From Lachnospiraceae bacterium UBA3310 (lineage in GTDB: Bacteria; Bacillota; Clostridia; Lachnospirales; Lachnospiraceae), in assembly GCA_002361355.1 (NCBI GenBank), contig DESQ01000012.1, forward strand, positions 1-48,967: DNA of 48,967 bases, written 5' to 3'. The notes beneath the pieces were generated by a model that did not search any database, had not been told where the DNA came from, and worked only from the letters and a program-made list of their open reading frames with translations. Each line of letters begins with the position of its first letter. Positions within the stretch are counted from its first letter, which is position 1. Positions 33,138 to 42,289 of the stretch are shown here, in pieces. The position numbers and the translations under genes are program-made.

Positions 33138-33166
33138 TTGCGAATGCGTCCTGGATACTGTAGAAT
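33138..33166 (+). promoter_or_regulatory. Promoter candidate for the MATE exporter gene
   Basis: TTGCGA (33138-33143) and TAGAAT (33161-33166) are 17 bases apart. The predicted start of transcription falls on or next to the ATG at 33173, so the mRNA could be leaderless. Confidence 0.45.
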
Positions 33167-33172
33167 AGGAGA

Positions 33173-34570
33173 ATGAGACTTTTGGAGAAAACACAACACA
33201 AATTCATCGGAGACAGGGCTTTTTACAAGATGGTGCTCGCCATCGCCGTTCCCATTATGATTCAGAACGGCATCACAAATTTCGTGAGCCTTCTGGACAA
33301 TATCATGATCGGTCAGATTGGTACGGAGCAAATGTCCGGCGTCGCCATTGTAAACCAGTTGCTCTTTGTCTACAATTTATGCCTGTTCGGAGGCGTATCC
33401 GGCGCAGGTATTTTTACCGCGCAATATTTCGGGCAGAAAAATCAGGAGGGAATCCGCCAAACTGTCCGTTTTAAAATATGGCTGCTCTCCCTGATCACTC
33501 TGACCACAATACTGCTGCTCCTGTTGGCCGGAGATTCCCTGATCACCCTCTATCTGCAGGGGGATGGCACACCGGAGAGCGCTGCCGCCACTCTGCGTTA
33601 CGGCAGAGACTATCTGCAAATTATGCTGCCGGGACTGATTCCTTTTATGCTGGTGCAAATTTACGCCAGCACGCTGCGGGAGTGCGGCCAGACCATTCTG
33701 CCCATGAAGGCGGGCGTCATCGCCGTGTTTGTCAATCTGGCATTCAATTACATATTGATTTACGGTAAATTCGGCGCACCGGCTCTCGGTGTGCGCGGCG
33801 CCGCCATCGCCACTGTCATTTCACGATGCGTGGAAGCCGCCATCGTACTGATCCATACCCACCGCCATAAGGAGCAGAATCCTTTTGTCGAGGGGCTTTA
33901 CAGCACCCTGAAAGTACCGGCCGGCCTTACGGCAAAAATCATCGCGAAGGGTACGCCGCTTCTTTTAAACGAGACTCTCTGGGCCGCCGGTATGGCGACA
34001 CTGACGCAGTGCTACTCCATCCGGGGCCTGAATGTAATCGCCGCGCTTAACATTTCCAATACGATCGGTAATATTTTTAACATCGTGTTTATTGCACTGG
34101 GCGACTCCGTGGCTATCATTGTGGGACAGCTTCTGGGCGCAGGCAAAATGAGGGAAGCGCGGGATACAGATAATAAGCTGATCGCCTTCTCCGTTTTTAG
34201 CTGTACTCTCATAGCGGCAGTCATGCTTGGTCTGGCAGAATTTTTCCCGCTGTTATACAATACAAACAGCGAGGCGAGGTCGCTTGCCACCTGGTTTATT
34301 ATGCTCACGGCTGTCTTTATGCCGCAGAATGCCTTCCTGCACGCATCCTACTTCACACTTCGTTCCGGCGGAAAGACGATTATTACCTTCCTCTTCGACA
34401 GTGTCTTTATCTGGTGTGTCAGCGTGACGATCGCTTTTCTTTTAAGCCGTTACACGGCTCTTCCGGTGATAGCTGTATACACGTTCGTGCAGATGGGGGA
34501 CTGGATCAAATGCGTTATTGGATTTCTCCTTGTCAGGAAAGGGATTTGGCTGCAAAATATCATATCCTAA
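33173..34570 (+). CDS. MATE-family efflux transporter
   Basis: The 465-residue protein has twelve predicted membrane segments in two related halves, with the MATE motif FYKMVLAIAVPIMIQNGITN near the N-terminus, MIGQIGTEQMSGVAIVNQLL in helix 2, and the equivalent ALNISNTIGNIFNIVFIALGD in the second half. It should export drugs or metabolites using a Na+ or H+ gradient. AGGAG is only about two bases from the ATG, too close for normal use. A TTG at 33182 would restore usual spacing and cost three residues. It is divergent from a BlaI-family repressor. Confidence 0.9.
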   Translation: MRLLEKTQHKFIGDRAFYKMVLAIAVPIMIQNGITNFVSLLDNIMIGQIGTEQMSGVAIVNQLLFVYNLCLFGGVSGAGIFTAQYFGQKNQEGIRQTVRFKIWLLSLITLTTILLLLLAGDSLITLYLQGDGTPESAAATLRYGRDYLQIMLPGLIPFMLVQIYASTLRECGQTILPMKAGVIAVFVNLAFNYILIYGKFGAPALGVRGAAIATVISRCVEAAIVLIHTHRHKEQNPFVEGLYSTLKVPAGLTAKIIAKGTPLLLNETLWAAGMATLTQCYSIRGLNVIAALNISNTIGNIFNIVFIALGDSVAIIVGQLLGAGKMREARDTDNKLIAFSVFSCTLIAAVMLGLAEFFPLLYNTNSEARSLATWFIMLTAVFMPQNAFLHASYFTLRSGGKTIITFLFDSVFIWCVSVTIAFLLSRYTALPVIAVYTFVQMGDWIKCVIGFLLVRKGIWLQNIIS

Positions 34571-34601
34571 AGAAAGAAACACGATAAAAAAGAAATGGAA
34601 A

Positions 34602-34624
34602 TGGCGCAGTTTAAAACTGCGCCA
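34602..34624. terminator. Bidirectional terminator between MATE gene and rpe
   Basis: TGGCGCAGTTT and AAACTGCGCCA form a near-perfect palindrome that overlaps the last codons of rpe. T-rich DNA follows on the + strand, and rpe transcripts would also end here. Confidence 0.8.
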
Positions 34625-35270
34625 AATATTTTTTCACATTTTCCGTAATACTCCCGCGAAAGATTGACGAACCTGCCACAATCACATTCGCTCCGGCTTC
34701 CAACACCACCTTCGCATTGTCCACCGTGATACCGCCGTCCACCTGAATATCAAGGGCAAGCCCCATCTCGTCAGCCATCTTCCGAGCCTGACGAATACGC
34801 TCGGTAGACTCCGGTATGTATTTTTGACCGCCAAATCCCGGTTCCACCGTCATAACCAGAAGCATATCCAGCTTATCCAGATATTTCCTGACCGCCTCCA
34901 CCGGCGTTTTGGGTTTAATCGACATACCCACCCGACAGTCCAGACTCCGGATCAGGTCAATGGTTTCATCCGCATCCTCCGTAGCTTCCAGATGAAACGT
35001 GATGCTGTCCGCGCCGCATTCTTTGAACTCCTTCACATACCGCTCCGGCTCCACAATCATCAGGTGCATATCAAAAACCCGGTCTGTCACCTTACGAATC
35101 GTACGAATCACAGGCATTCCAAAAGAAATGGAAGGTACAAAAACGCCATCCATCACGTCAATATGTAAATATTGCGCACCGGCCTCGTCAGCCTCTTTAA
35201 TCTGCTCCCCCAGTCTGGCAAAATCAGCCGCCAGAATGGAGGGAGACAGAATGTTCTTTCTCTCAGACAT
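34611..35270 (-). CDS. rpe: Ribulose-phosphate 3-epimerase
   Basis: Rpe interconverts ribulose 5-phosphate and xylulose 5-phosphate. The TIM-barrel enzyme has SPSILAADF, the metal/catalytic motif LHIDVMDGVFVPSISFG, FDMHLMI, MTVEPGFGGQ and the phosphate site VDGGI. The ATG at 35270 gives 219 residues and directly follows the transketolase C-subunit stop, so the gene is coupled to it; an in-frame TTG at 35279 is less likely. It is the last gene of the arabinose/pentose phosphate block and ends inside a terminator hairpin. Confidence 0.95.
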   Translation of the reverse strand: MSERKNILSPSILAADFARLGEQIKEADEAGAQYLHIDVMDGVFVPSISFGMPVIRTIRKVTDRVFDMHLMIVEPERYVKEFKECGADSITFHLEATEDADETIDLIRSLDCRVGMSIKPKTPVEAVRKYLDKLDMLLVMTVEPGFGGQKYIPESTERIRQARKMADEMGLALDIQVDGGITVDNAKVVLEAGANVIVAGSSIFRGSITENVKKYLAQF

Positions 35271-35271
35271 T

Positions 35272-36210
35272 TTACACAAAACCTTTTACCTTCTCATAAA
35301 TGCCTTTGCCGTCCAGGCCATACTTCTCAACCAGCGCATTCGCCGGGCCGGACTCACCGAACGTATCCTGCATGCCAATCCGCAGAACGGGAGTAGGATG
35401 TTTCTCGGAGAGACAGTCGCAGACAGCGCTGCCAAGGCCGCCGATCACAGTATGCTCCTCAGCCGTCACTACCTTACCGGTCTTCTTCGCAGATTGAAGC
35501 ACAAGCTCCTCATCCAACGGTTTGATGGTGTGAATGTTGATCACCTCAGCGTCAATCCCATCCTTCGCAAGCATCTCGGCCGCATCCAGAGCCGAAGCAA
35601 CCGTAATACCGCTGGCAATGATTGTCACATCCTTGCCCTCTCTCAGCAAAACGCCCTTGCCAATCTCAAACTTATAATCCGGCCTGTCATTGATTACCGG
35701 CACAGCCGCACGGCCAAACCGCAGATACACCGGGCCGTTCATCTCAATTGCCGCGCGCACGGCCGCCTTTGCCTCCACATCATCGGAGGGTACGATAACG
35801 GTCATGCCGGGAATTGTCCGCATCAGAGCCACATCCTCGTTACACTGATGGGTCGCACCGTCCTCACCTACGGTAATACCCGCGTGGGTCGCACCAATTT
35901 TTACATTCAGATGCGGATAACCGATGGAATTACGAACCTGCTCAAAATTACGTCCCGCCGCAAACATGGCAAAGGAACTGATAAAAGGTATTTTACCACA
36001 GGTCGCAAGCCCCGCCGCAATACCTGTCATGTTACACTCTGCAATACCGCAGTCAATATGGCGGTCAGGAAATGCTTTTTTGAATACGCCTGTCTTTGTC
36101 GCCCCCGCAAGGTCTGCGTCCAAAACTACCAGATCCGGAAACTCTGCACCACACTCGGCAAGCGCATTACCATAGCTTTCTCTTGTTGCAATTTTCTTTA
36201 CATCTGCCAT
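35272..36210 (-). CDS. Transketolase, C-terminal subunit
   Basis: The 312-residue protein carries the pyrimidine-binding half of transketolase (residues about 5-170, with ECNMTGIAAGLA carrying the conserved Glu, then FAAGRNFEQVRNSI) and the C-terminal domain (VTIIASGITVASALDAAEML). Together with the N-terminal subunit gene it forms a two-chain, thiamin diphosphate-dependent transketolase, an arrangement found in many Clostridia and archaea. Its ATG overlaps the stop of the N-subunit gene (TAATG), ensuring equal synthesis. The product feeds xylulose 5-phosphate into the non-oxidative pentose phosphate pathway. Confidence 0.93.
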   Translation of the reverse strand: MADVKKIATRESYGNALAECGAEFPDLVVLDADLAGATKTGVFKKAFPDRHIDCGIAECNMTGIAAGLATCGKIPFISSFAMFAAGRNFEQVRNSIGYPHLNVKIGATHAGITVGEDGATHQCNEDVALMRTIPGMTVIVPSDDVEAKAAVRAAIEMNGPVYLRFGRAAVPVINDRPDYKFEIGKGVLLREGKDVTIIASGITVASALDAAEMLAKDGIDAEVINIHTIKPLDEELVLQSAKKTGKVVTAEEHTVIGGLGSAVCDCLSEKHPTPVLRIGMQDTFGESGPANALVEKYGLDGKGIYEKVKGFV

Positions 36211-37049
36211 TAGTTCGCACCTCCTAACTCTTTACCGATCTTTTCAAGATCCGCCATCGCCGTTGCATACTCTTCGTCGTTGGGAGCTTTGCCGTGCCAG
36301 CCTGCATTGTTCTCCATGAAGGAAACGCCCTTGCCCTTCACCGTCTTTGCAATAATAGCAGTGGGCATACCTTTGGTCGCCTTCGCCTCCTTAAACGCAG
36401 CGTCGATCTGGTCAAAATCATTGCCGTCGATATTGATTACATGGAAGTTAAACGCCTCAAATTTCTTATCAATCGGATACGGGGAACAAACGTCATCAAT
36501 CTTACCGTCGATCTGTAACCCGTTATTGTCCACGATCACTACCAGATTGTCAAGTTTTCTGTGGCCCGCAAACATGGCTGCCTCCCACACCTGACCCTCC
36601 TGAATCTCACCATCGCCAAGAAGCGTGTACGTTCTGTAAGTTTTGTTATCCATTTTTGCCGCAAGCGCCATGCCGACTGCCGCGGAAATTCCCTGTCCCA
36701 GAGAACCCGAAGACATGTCTACGCCGGGTGTTTCCTGCATACAGGGATGCCCCTGCAGATAGGAGCCCAAATGACGCAGGGTCGGAAGATCCTCCACCGG
36801 GAAATACCCTCTGTTCGCCAACGCGGAATAAAGGCCAGGCGCCGTGTGTCCCTTAGAGAGGACAAAGCGGTCTCTGTCCGCTTTTCTGGGATCCTTCGGA
36901 TCAACGTTCATCTCCTCAAAATACAGATAAGTAAAAATGTCTGCCGCCGAAAGGGATCCGCCCGGATGCCCCGCCTTAGCACCGTGTACCGCTGTCACGA
37001 TACCTTTACGAACTTCATTAGCTGTTTTTTGTAACTCTAATTTGTTCAT
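36210..37049 (-). CDS. Transketolase, N-terminal subunit
   Basis: The 279-residue protein is the thiamin diphosphate-binding half of transketolase: KAGHPGGSLSAADIFTYLYF near the N-terminus, GSLGQGISAAVGMALAAK, and the GDGEIQEGQVWEA...VIVDNNGLQIDG motif that binds Mg and the diphosphate. I set the start at the ATG at 37049, with GGAGG 6 bases upstream; 75 further in-frame codons upstream are out-of-family and overlap araD sequence. A promoter-like pair (GTGACA at 37119-37124, TACACT at 37096-37101, 17-base spacer) suggests that tkt-rpe may also be transcribed without araBAD. Confidence 0.94.
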   Translation of the reverse strand: MNKLELQKTANEVRKGIVTAVHGAKAGHPGGSLSAADIFTYLYFEEMNVDPKDPRKADRDRFVLSKGHTAPGLYSALANRGYFPVEDLPTLRHLGSYLQGHPCMQETPGVDMSSGSLGQGISAAVGMALAAKMDNKTYRTYTLLGDGEIQEGQVWEAAMFAGHRKLDNLVVIVDNNGLQIDGKIDDVCSPYPIDKKFEAFNFHVINIDGNDFDQIDAAFKEAKATKGMPTAIIAKTVKGKGVSFMENNAGWHGKAPNDEEYATAMADLEKIGKELGGAN

Positions 37050-37095
37050 CGCTATCCTCCATCCATTACAATATACTTGATTTCCTGCCAAATAC

Positions 37096-37124
37096 AGTGT
37101 AGCACAAAGCCCGCATTTTGTCAC
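37096..37124 (-). promoter_or_regulatory. Possible internal promoter before the transketolase genes
   Basis: On the - strand GTGACA (37119-37124) and TACACT (37096-37101) are 17 bases apart in the 94-base gap between araD and the transketolase N-subunit gene. The -10 element is imperfect. Confidence 0.4.
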
Positions 37125-37143
37125 CGTGCTCGAGCAAAATTCC

Positions 37144-37839
37144 CTATCTTTGTCCGTAATAAGCGTTCTCCCCGTGCTTGCGGAAATAATGCTTATCCTG
37201 CAGTTCCTGCGGCGCGGGCTGAATCCTTGCGTTGATCGTCTCCGCACGGTAAGCCATCTTCGCCACTTCCTCAAGAACTACCGCATTGTGCACAGCCTCA
37301 TGGCCATCTTTGCCCCACGCAAAAGGCCCGTGATTCTTGCAGAGCGCTGCCGGTACGGCCATCGGATCCTTCTCCATCCTCCTGAACTCATTGACAATCA
37401 AAAGACCCGTATTTTTCTCATAAGCGTCCGCAATCTCCTCTTCATTCAGGCATCTTAAGCAGGGAATCTCCCCATAATAATAATCCGCATGAGTGGTACC
37501 GTAGCAGGGAATATTTCTGCCCGCCTGCGCCCAGCTTGTCGCGTAGGAGGAATGGGTATGCACTACGCCGCCAATCTCTGCAAATGCCTTGTAAAGTTCC
37601 ACATGGGTAGCCGTATCGGAGGAGGGATTATATTTTCCCTCCACCTTCTTACCATCCAGATCCACAAGCACCATATCGTCAGGCGTAAGTTTCTCATATT
37701 CGACGCCGCTGGGTTTGATGGCAAAAATGCCGCTCTCCCTGTCGATCTCGCTCACATTGCCCCATGTAAAAGTAACCAGTCCGTATTTCGGAAGAAGCAT
37801 ATTTGCCTCGTAAACCCGTTTTTTCAGTTCCTCTAACAC
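37144..37839 (-). CDS. araD: L-ribulose-5-phosphate 4-epimerase
   Basis: AraD converts L-ribulose 5-phosphate to D-xylulose 5-phosphate, the last specific step of arabinose breakdown. The 231-residue class II aldolase-fold enzyme has VTFTWGNVSEID, IKPSGVEYEKLTPDDMVLVD, DTATHVELYKAF, the zinc ligands in VVHTHSSYATSWAQAG, and NHGPFAWG. It starts at GTG (37839) with GGAGGG 8 bases upstream. The gene lies 60 bases after the ribulokinase in the araA-kinase-araD order. Confidence 0.95.
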   Translation of the reverse strand: MLEELKKRVYEANMLLPKYGLVTFTWGNVSEIDRESGIFAIKPSGVEYEKLTPDDMVLVDLDGKKVEGKYNPSSDTATHVELYKAFAEIGGVVHTHSSYATSWAQAGRNIPCYGTTHADYYYGEIPCLRCLNEEEIADAYEKNTGLLIVNEFRRMEKDPMAVPAALCKNHGPFAWGKDGHEAVHNAVVLEEVAKMAYRAETINARIQPAPQELQDKHYFRKHGENAYYGQR

Positions 37840-37899
37840 AGTTTCAACCCTCCTATATTATTTGTATTAACTGCACTCAAAGTCTGCGCTCATTACATA

Positions 37900-39489
37900 T
37901 TATATGGACTCAACCGCCGCTCTCTCGATGGCAAGCCCTGCACTATAGAGTTTCATAAAGTCGTTGAAGCCCTTCACATCGCTTTCCTTCGGCTCCATCT
38001 TTTCACCTTTCTGACCCGCAAACACTTTGCTGTCAAGGAACGCAGGCAGACTTTCATCCGCGCCCTTGTGAATCATATAAGAAGCGAGAAGCGCAATGCC
38101 CCAGGCACCGCCTTCACCTGCCGTCTCCATCACGCTCACCGGCGCATTCATCGCCGCAGCAAGGATGCTCTGGCCTACGCCCTTGGTCTTAAAGAGACCG
38201 CCGTGTCCGAGAATCTCATCCACCTGCACCTTCTCCTCCGTAAACAGGATGTCGAAGCCAGTCTTTAATGCGCCAAGGGAAGTGAACAAATGCACTCTCA
38301 TAAAGTTCGCCAGATTAAATTTCGCATCCGGTGTGCGGACAAACAGAGGACGCCCCTCGTTGAAACCCGTCACATGCTCTCCGGAAAAGTAGTTGTAGGC
38401 AAGCAGGCCGCCGCAGTCATCGTCACCCTCCAGAGCTTTGCGGTAAAGGTTGCCGTACAGCTCGTTCATATCCACCTTCATACCCATCAGTTCAGAATAT
38501 TCCTTAAAGAGATTTACCCATGCATTCAGGTCGGAAGTACAGTTGTTGCAGTGTACCATCGCCACCAGACTGCCGTCCGGCGTAGTCACAAGATCAATGG
38601 CGTCATATACCTTGGAGAGATCCTTCTCCAAAACAATCATGCCAAACACGCTGGTTCCCGCAGATACATTGCCGGTACGCTGTGCAACGCTGTTGGTCGC
38701 CGCCATACCCGTTCCCGCATCGCCCTCGGGAGGACAGAAGGGGATGCCTGCCTGCAATATCCCTGTCGGGTCTAAGAGCTTCGCACCCTCCGCAGTCAAT
38801 GCGCCTGCCTGTTGTCCCGCTGTGTAGACTGCGGGAAGCACATCCTTCAATTTCCACGAAAATCCCTTGTCTGCAACAGCCGCATCAAACTGCCCGATCA
38901 TCTTCTCATTAAACTGCCCTGTGGCAATGTCAATCGGGAACATACCGGAAGCTTCACCCACGCCTACAATCTTCTCGCCTGTCAGTTTCCACTGGATATA
39001 GCCTGCCAGTGTGATCACAAATTTCAGATCCGGCACATGCGCCTCACCGTTCAAAATCGCCTGATAGAGATGTGCGATTGTCCATCTCTGTGGAATATGA
39101 TAATGGAAAAGCTCCGTCAGCTTTGTGGAAGCCTCCTCGGTGATGGTATTTCTCCACGTGCGGAAAGGCACCATCAGTTCATCCTTATCATTGAACGCCA
39201 TATACCCGTGCATCATTGCGGAAAAGCCGATCGCGCCAAGCTTCACAAGCTTCTCCCCATACTGTGCCTCCACATCCTCTGTCAGCTTTTTGTAACAATC
39301 CTGCAGTCCCGTCCAGATATCATCCAGACTGTAAGTCCAAATGCCATTTTCAAGCCTGTTCTCCCAGTCGTGCGCCCCCGATGCGATGGGCTTGTTGTTC
39401 TCATCCACCAGAACCGCTTTGATTCTGGTAGAACCGAACTCAATGCCCAGCACCGCTTTACCGCTTGCAATACATTCTTTTGCTCCCAT
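37900..39489 (-). CDS. FGGY carbohydrate kinase, probable L-ribulokinase
   Basis: The 529-residue FGGY kinase has the N-terminal ATPase motif LGIEFGSTRIKAVLVDENN, FSAMMHGYMAF, the substrate region GEASGMFPID, and the phosphate-2/adenosine region ILGHGGLFKT and ETAGEGGAWGIALLASYM. It is not a close match in motifs to the classical AraB. Its position between araA and araD makes L-ribulose the most likely substrate, and clostridial arabinose operons often carry such non-orthologous kinases. A xylulokinase-like activity cannot be excluded. GGAGGAGG lies upstream of the ATG. It follows araA by 35 bases. Confidence 0.85.
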   Translation of the reverse strand: MGAKECIASGKAVLGIEFGSTRIKAVLVDENNKPIASGAHDWENRLENGIWTYSLDDIWTGLQDCYKKLTEDVEAQYGEKLVKLGAIGFSAMMHGYMAFNDKDELMVPFRTWRNTITEEASTKLTELFHYHIPQRWTIAHLYQAILNGEAHVPDLKFVITLAGYIQWKLTGEKIVGVGEASGMFPIDIATGQFNEKMIGQFDAAVADKGFSWKLKDVLPAVYTAGQQAGALTAEGAKLLDPTGILQAGIPFCPPEGDAGTGMAATNSVAQRTGNVSAGTSVFGMIVLEKDLSKVYDAIDLVTTPDGSLVAMVHCNNCTSDLNAWVNLFKEYSELMGMKVDMNELYGNLYRKALEGDDDCGGLLAYNYFSGEHVTGFNEGRPLFVRTPDAKFNLANFMRVHLFTSLGALKTGFDILFTEEKVQVDEILGHGGLFKTKGVGQSILAAAMNAPVSVMETAGEGGAWGIALLASYMIHKGADESLPAFLDSKVFAGQKGEKMEPKESDVKGFNDFMKLYSAGLAIERAAVESI

Positions 39490-39524
39490 GCGTAATCCTC
39501 CTCCAATCTCAATTTTCCATACGA

Positions 39525-41021
39525 TTAGCGATATGCCGCCTCATTCCATCTCAGCTCGTTCTTGAAATCGCGGATGTTGGTGTCCTTGTCAATCACAACG
39601 CTCTCGATCCCCATCGCGTCCGCCCAGTCAACCATCTGTTCTACAGTCAGATCGTAGGAGAATGCGGTATGGTGTGCGCCGCCCGCCAAAATCCATGCCG
39701 TCGCGCCAACTTCAAGGTTAGGCTGCGGCGTCCAGAAAGCCGTGCCTACAGGCAGTTTGGGCATGGGCTTCTCCACCTTCTTGCAGTCCACCGCATTGAT
39801 GAGCAGGCGGAATCTCGTTCCCAGATCCACTAAGGAGCAAGCCACCGCAGGGCCTTCCTTTGCCGTAAATACCAAGCGTGCGGGATCTTCTCTGTTTCCC
39901 ATGGACAGCGGGCACACCTTGATTCCGATATCGCCGTCCGCCACGGAAGGGCACACCTCCAGCATATGTGCCTGTAAGATGCCTTCCTTGCCAGGTACCA
40001 GATTGTAGGTATAATCCTCCATCATGGAAGTTCCCTTCGCGCCCTTCACATCCGCCGTCATCAGCTTCATAAGACGAACCATGGCCGCTACTTTCCAGTC
40101 GCCCTCCGCGCCGAAACCATAGCCTTTTTCCATCAGTCTCTGAATCGCCAGGCCCGGAAGCTGTTTCAAACCACCCAGCATGCCAAAATGGGTAACAACC
40201 GCGTGGTAGTCATTCTCCTTAAGGAATTTCTCGATACCGATCTCCTGCTGTGCCTGTACTGCCACATGTCTTCTGAACTCGTCTGCATCCCTGCCTTCGT
40301 CAATGATTTTATACTTGCTGTAATACTCCTCCACCAGCGCGTTTACATCACCCTGAGGCACTGCGTCTACATACTCCACCACATCGTTCACACAATAGTG
40401 GTCAATCTCCCAGCCAAACTTGATCTGTGCCTCTACCTTGTCACCCTCGGTCACGGCAACATTGTTCATGTTATCACCAAAACGGCAGACACGAACGTGA
40501 GAGGATTCGATTACACCGATCGCTGTGCGCATCCAGCTTCCAAGCTGTTTCTGCACTCTCTCGGACGCCCAGTGCCCAACGATAATCTTGCGCTCAATAC
40601 CCATGCGGCTCACAATATGTCCATACTCTCTGTCGCCGTGTGCAGACTGGTTCTCATTCATGAAATCCATGTCAATCGTGTCATAAGGAAGTTCTTCATT
40701 AAACTGTGTGTGCAGATGGCAGAGCGGCTTCCGGAACTCTTTCAGGCCGAGAATCCACATCTTTGCCGGAGAGAAGGTATGCATCCATGTGATCACACCC
40801 GCGCACTCCGGATCATTGTTCGCATCGTTGAAGGCCTTGCGGATGGAAGCCTGCCCTAACAGCGTAGGCTTTAATACCACCTCGAACGGCAGATTGCCGG
40901 AAGCATTCAACCCTTCCGCGATCTTTGCGGAATGATCCGCCACTTTTCTCAGGCATTCGTCCCCATACAAATCCTGAGATCCTGTGCAAAACCAAAATTT
41001 GTAGTTCTTTGCTGCGCTCAT
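39525..41021 (-). CDS. araA: L-arabinose isomerase
   Basis: AraA converts L-arabinose to L-ribulose. The 498-residue length is as expected. Visible motifs include FWFCTGSQDLYGDE near the N-terminus, WMHTFSPAKMWI, the metal and catalytic residues in GFGAEGDWKVAA (Glu) and SMMEDYTYNL (Glu), HMLEVCPSVA (His) and GGAHHTAFSYDL (His). AGAGGA precedes the ATG. It heads the catabolic block, and its promoter region contains two AraR-type palindromes. Confidence 0.97.
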   Translation of the reverse strand: MSAAKNYKFWFCTGSQDLYGDECLRKVADHSAKIAEGLNASGNLPFEVVLKPTLLGQASIRKAFNDANNDPECAGVITWMHTFSPAKMWILGLKEFRKPLCHLHTQFNEELPYDTIDMDFMNENQSAHGDREYGHIVSRMGIERKIIVGHWASERVQKQLGSWMRTAIGVIESSHVRVCRFGDNMNNVAVTEGDKVEAQIKFGWEIDHYCVNDVVEYVDAVPQGDVNALVEEYYSKYKIIDEGRDADEFRRHVAVQAQQEIGIEKFLKENDYHAVVTHFGMLGGLKQLPGLAIQRLMEKGYGFGAEGDWKVAAMVRLMKLMTADVKGAKGTSMMEDYTYNLVPGKEGILQAHMLEVCPSVADGDIGIKVCPLSMGNREDPARLVFTAKEGPAVACSLVDLGTRFRLLINAVDCKKVEKPMPKLPVGTAFWTPQPNLEVGATAWILAGGAHHTAFSYDLTVEQMVDWADAMGIESVVIDKDTNIRDFKNELRWNEAAYR

Positions 41022-41052
41022 ACAATATCCTCTCTTTCTTTTTCATATTAAG

Positions 41053-41068
41053 TTGTACATGTGTACAA
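41053..41068. promoter_or_regulatory. AraR-type operator 1 upstream of araA
   Basis: TTGTACATGTGTACAA is a near-perfect palindrome with the TTGTAC/GTACAA half-sites known for AraR. It is about 32 bases upstream of the araA start codon, inside the transcribed leader. A further half-site (TATACAATTTT) adjoins it. Confidence 0.75.
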
Positions 41069-41126
41069 TTCCGTATACAATTTTGCTGCGTATTCTGTAC
41101 AACTATACCTCTGTCTTCTCAAAATC

Positions 41127-41156
41127 ATTCTACTACTTGTATGTACAAATGATCAA
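41127..41156 (-). promoter_or_regulatory. araA promoter with AraR-type operator 2
   Basis: On the - strand TTGATC (41151-41156) and TAGAAT (41127-41132) are 18 bases apart. The spacer is filled by ACTTGTATGTACAAAT (41135-41150 on the + strand), differing from the Bacillus AraR box at two positions. The two boxes are 82 bases centre to centre, close to eight helical turns, which would allow cooperative binding by looping. Confidence 0.7.
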
Positions 41157-41175
41157 GTTGTATTATATATATTTT

Positions 41176-42264
41176 TTATGTCCCGTCCAATCTTCTTACC
41201 GAGCTTCTCGGCACCACGTCCACCTCAAATTCATAGTTTGCATCAAAAGACGGATCCTTGATCATACGCAATAAATTTTCAGCAGCTTTTCCGCCGAGCC
41301 TCTCCATGGGATGGGGTGTTGACGCGATGGGCACATCTCCCAAAATAGCCAGCTCTGAATCGTCCACGCTGGCCACGGAGATGTCCTGCGGGACACGGAT
41401 GCCATTCTTTTTGAAAATATCCAAAAGGCCAAAGGCAACCTCATCGTTGTAGCAAAATACCGCCGTGCAGTCTTTGAACCGCTCCAGCACCTTGTCCGCC
41501 GCTTTTTCCAAATGCTGTTTCTCCTCTGTGTCCACCCAGACGACCTGCCTGTCCTCCACCTCAAGTCCCGCGTCAAACATGGCGTCCATATATCCGGAAA
41601 ACCGGGACTGTCCCTGCCCGTCATCCAGCTTAAAAATACCGCCGATTTTCTCATGCCCCATGGAGATCAGATATTTTGTCATTTTCCATCCCGCCATATG
41701 GTCGTTAATGGACACATGGGGAATCTTCAACTGCGGATAATAACTGTTAATGAAAATCACAGGAATCCGTCTTTTGCGTATCTCCTGGTAGAGGCGCAGA
41801 TTGGGATTGGGAATGCCGCTTTTGGTCGGCTCCACAATCAATCCTGACACCTCATCCCGGCTGATAATGTCTTCCAGAATCGTTTTTTCCCGTCCGTGCT
41901 GGTTATTCGTAAAGGCAATCTGTACGGAATACCCTGCTTCCAGCAAAACATTCTCGATCCCCTGAATGGTTCTCGGGAAAATATAACCGTCCACATAGGT
42001 TGTCACAACAGAAACTCTCATACGTTTTGTCAGATTCGCCAGACGATTATCATTGATATAGGTGCCGCTTCCCTGAATTCTCCTGATGACGCCCTCATTC
42101 TCTAAAACGCCAATCGCATGCCTGACTGTCTGGCGGCTTACGCCGAACATATCCTTCAGCGTATTCTCGGAATACATCTTTTGTCCCGGAACAAGCTTTT
42201 TTTGTTCGATCTGTTCATTGATCCACCTGACCAGCTCCAAATACTTTGGGGTTGTCTTCTCCAT
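41176..42264 (-). CDS. araR: AraR-type arabinose repressor (GntR HTH, LacI-like effector domain)
   Basis: The 362-residue regulator has a GntR-type winged helix (residues 1-70, YSENTLKDMFGVSRQTVRHA, GVIRRIQGSGTYI) fused to a periplasmic-binding-protein-like domain (about 80-362, FINSYYPQLKIPHVSINDHM, FCYNDEVAFGLLDIF, ASTPHPMERLGGKAAENLL). This chimeric layout is that of Bacillus AraR, which releases DNA on binding L-arabinose. AraR-type boxes upstream of araA and chvE support the assignment. It lies between gguB and araA on the same strand; AGAGGTG precedes the ATG. Confidence 0.92.
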   Translation of the reverse strand: MEKTTPKYLELVRWINEQIEQKKLVPGQKMYSENTLKDMFGVSRQTVRHAIGVLENEGVIRRIQGSGTYINDNRLANLTKRMRVSVVTTYVDGYIFPRTIQGIENVLLEAGYSVQIAFTNNQHGREKTILEDIISRDEVSGLIVEPTKSGIPNPNLRLYQEIRKRRIPVIFINSYYPQLKIPHVSINDHMAGWKMTKYLISMGHEKIGGIFKLDDGQGQSRFSGYMDAMFDAGLEVEDRQVVWVDTEEKQHLEKAADKVLERFKDCTAVFCYNDEVAFGLLDIFKKNGIRVPQDISVASVDDSELAILGDVPIASTPHPMERLGGKAAENLLRMIKDPSFDANYEFEVDVVPRSSVRRLDGT

Positions 42265-42289
42265 AATGCACCTCTGCTATAACCGCAAA

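Noticed and set aside
34999..36213. Long + strand open frame (404 codons) opposite rpe and the transketolase C-subunit gene
   Set aside because: It crosses two clear genes on the other strand, has shadow-like composition and no ribosome site.
37050..37274. 75-codon N-terminal extension of the transketolase N-subunit
   Set aside because: It overlaps araD on the same strand in another frame and is not family-like; the ATG at 37049 has an ideal GGAGG.
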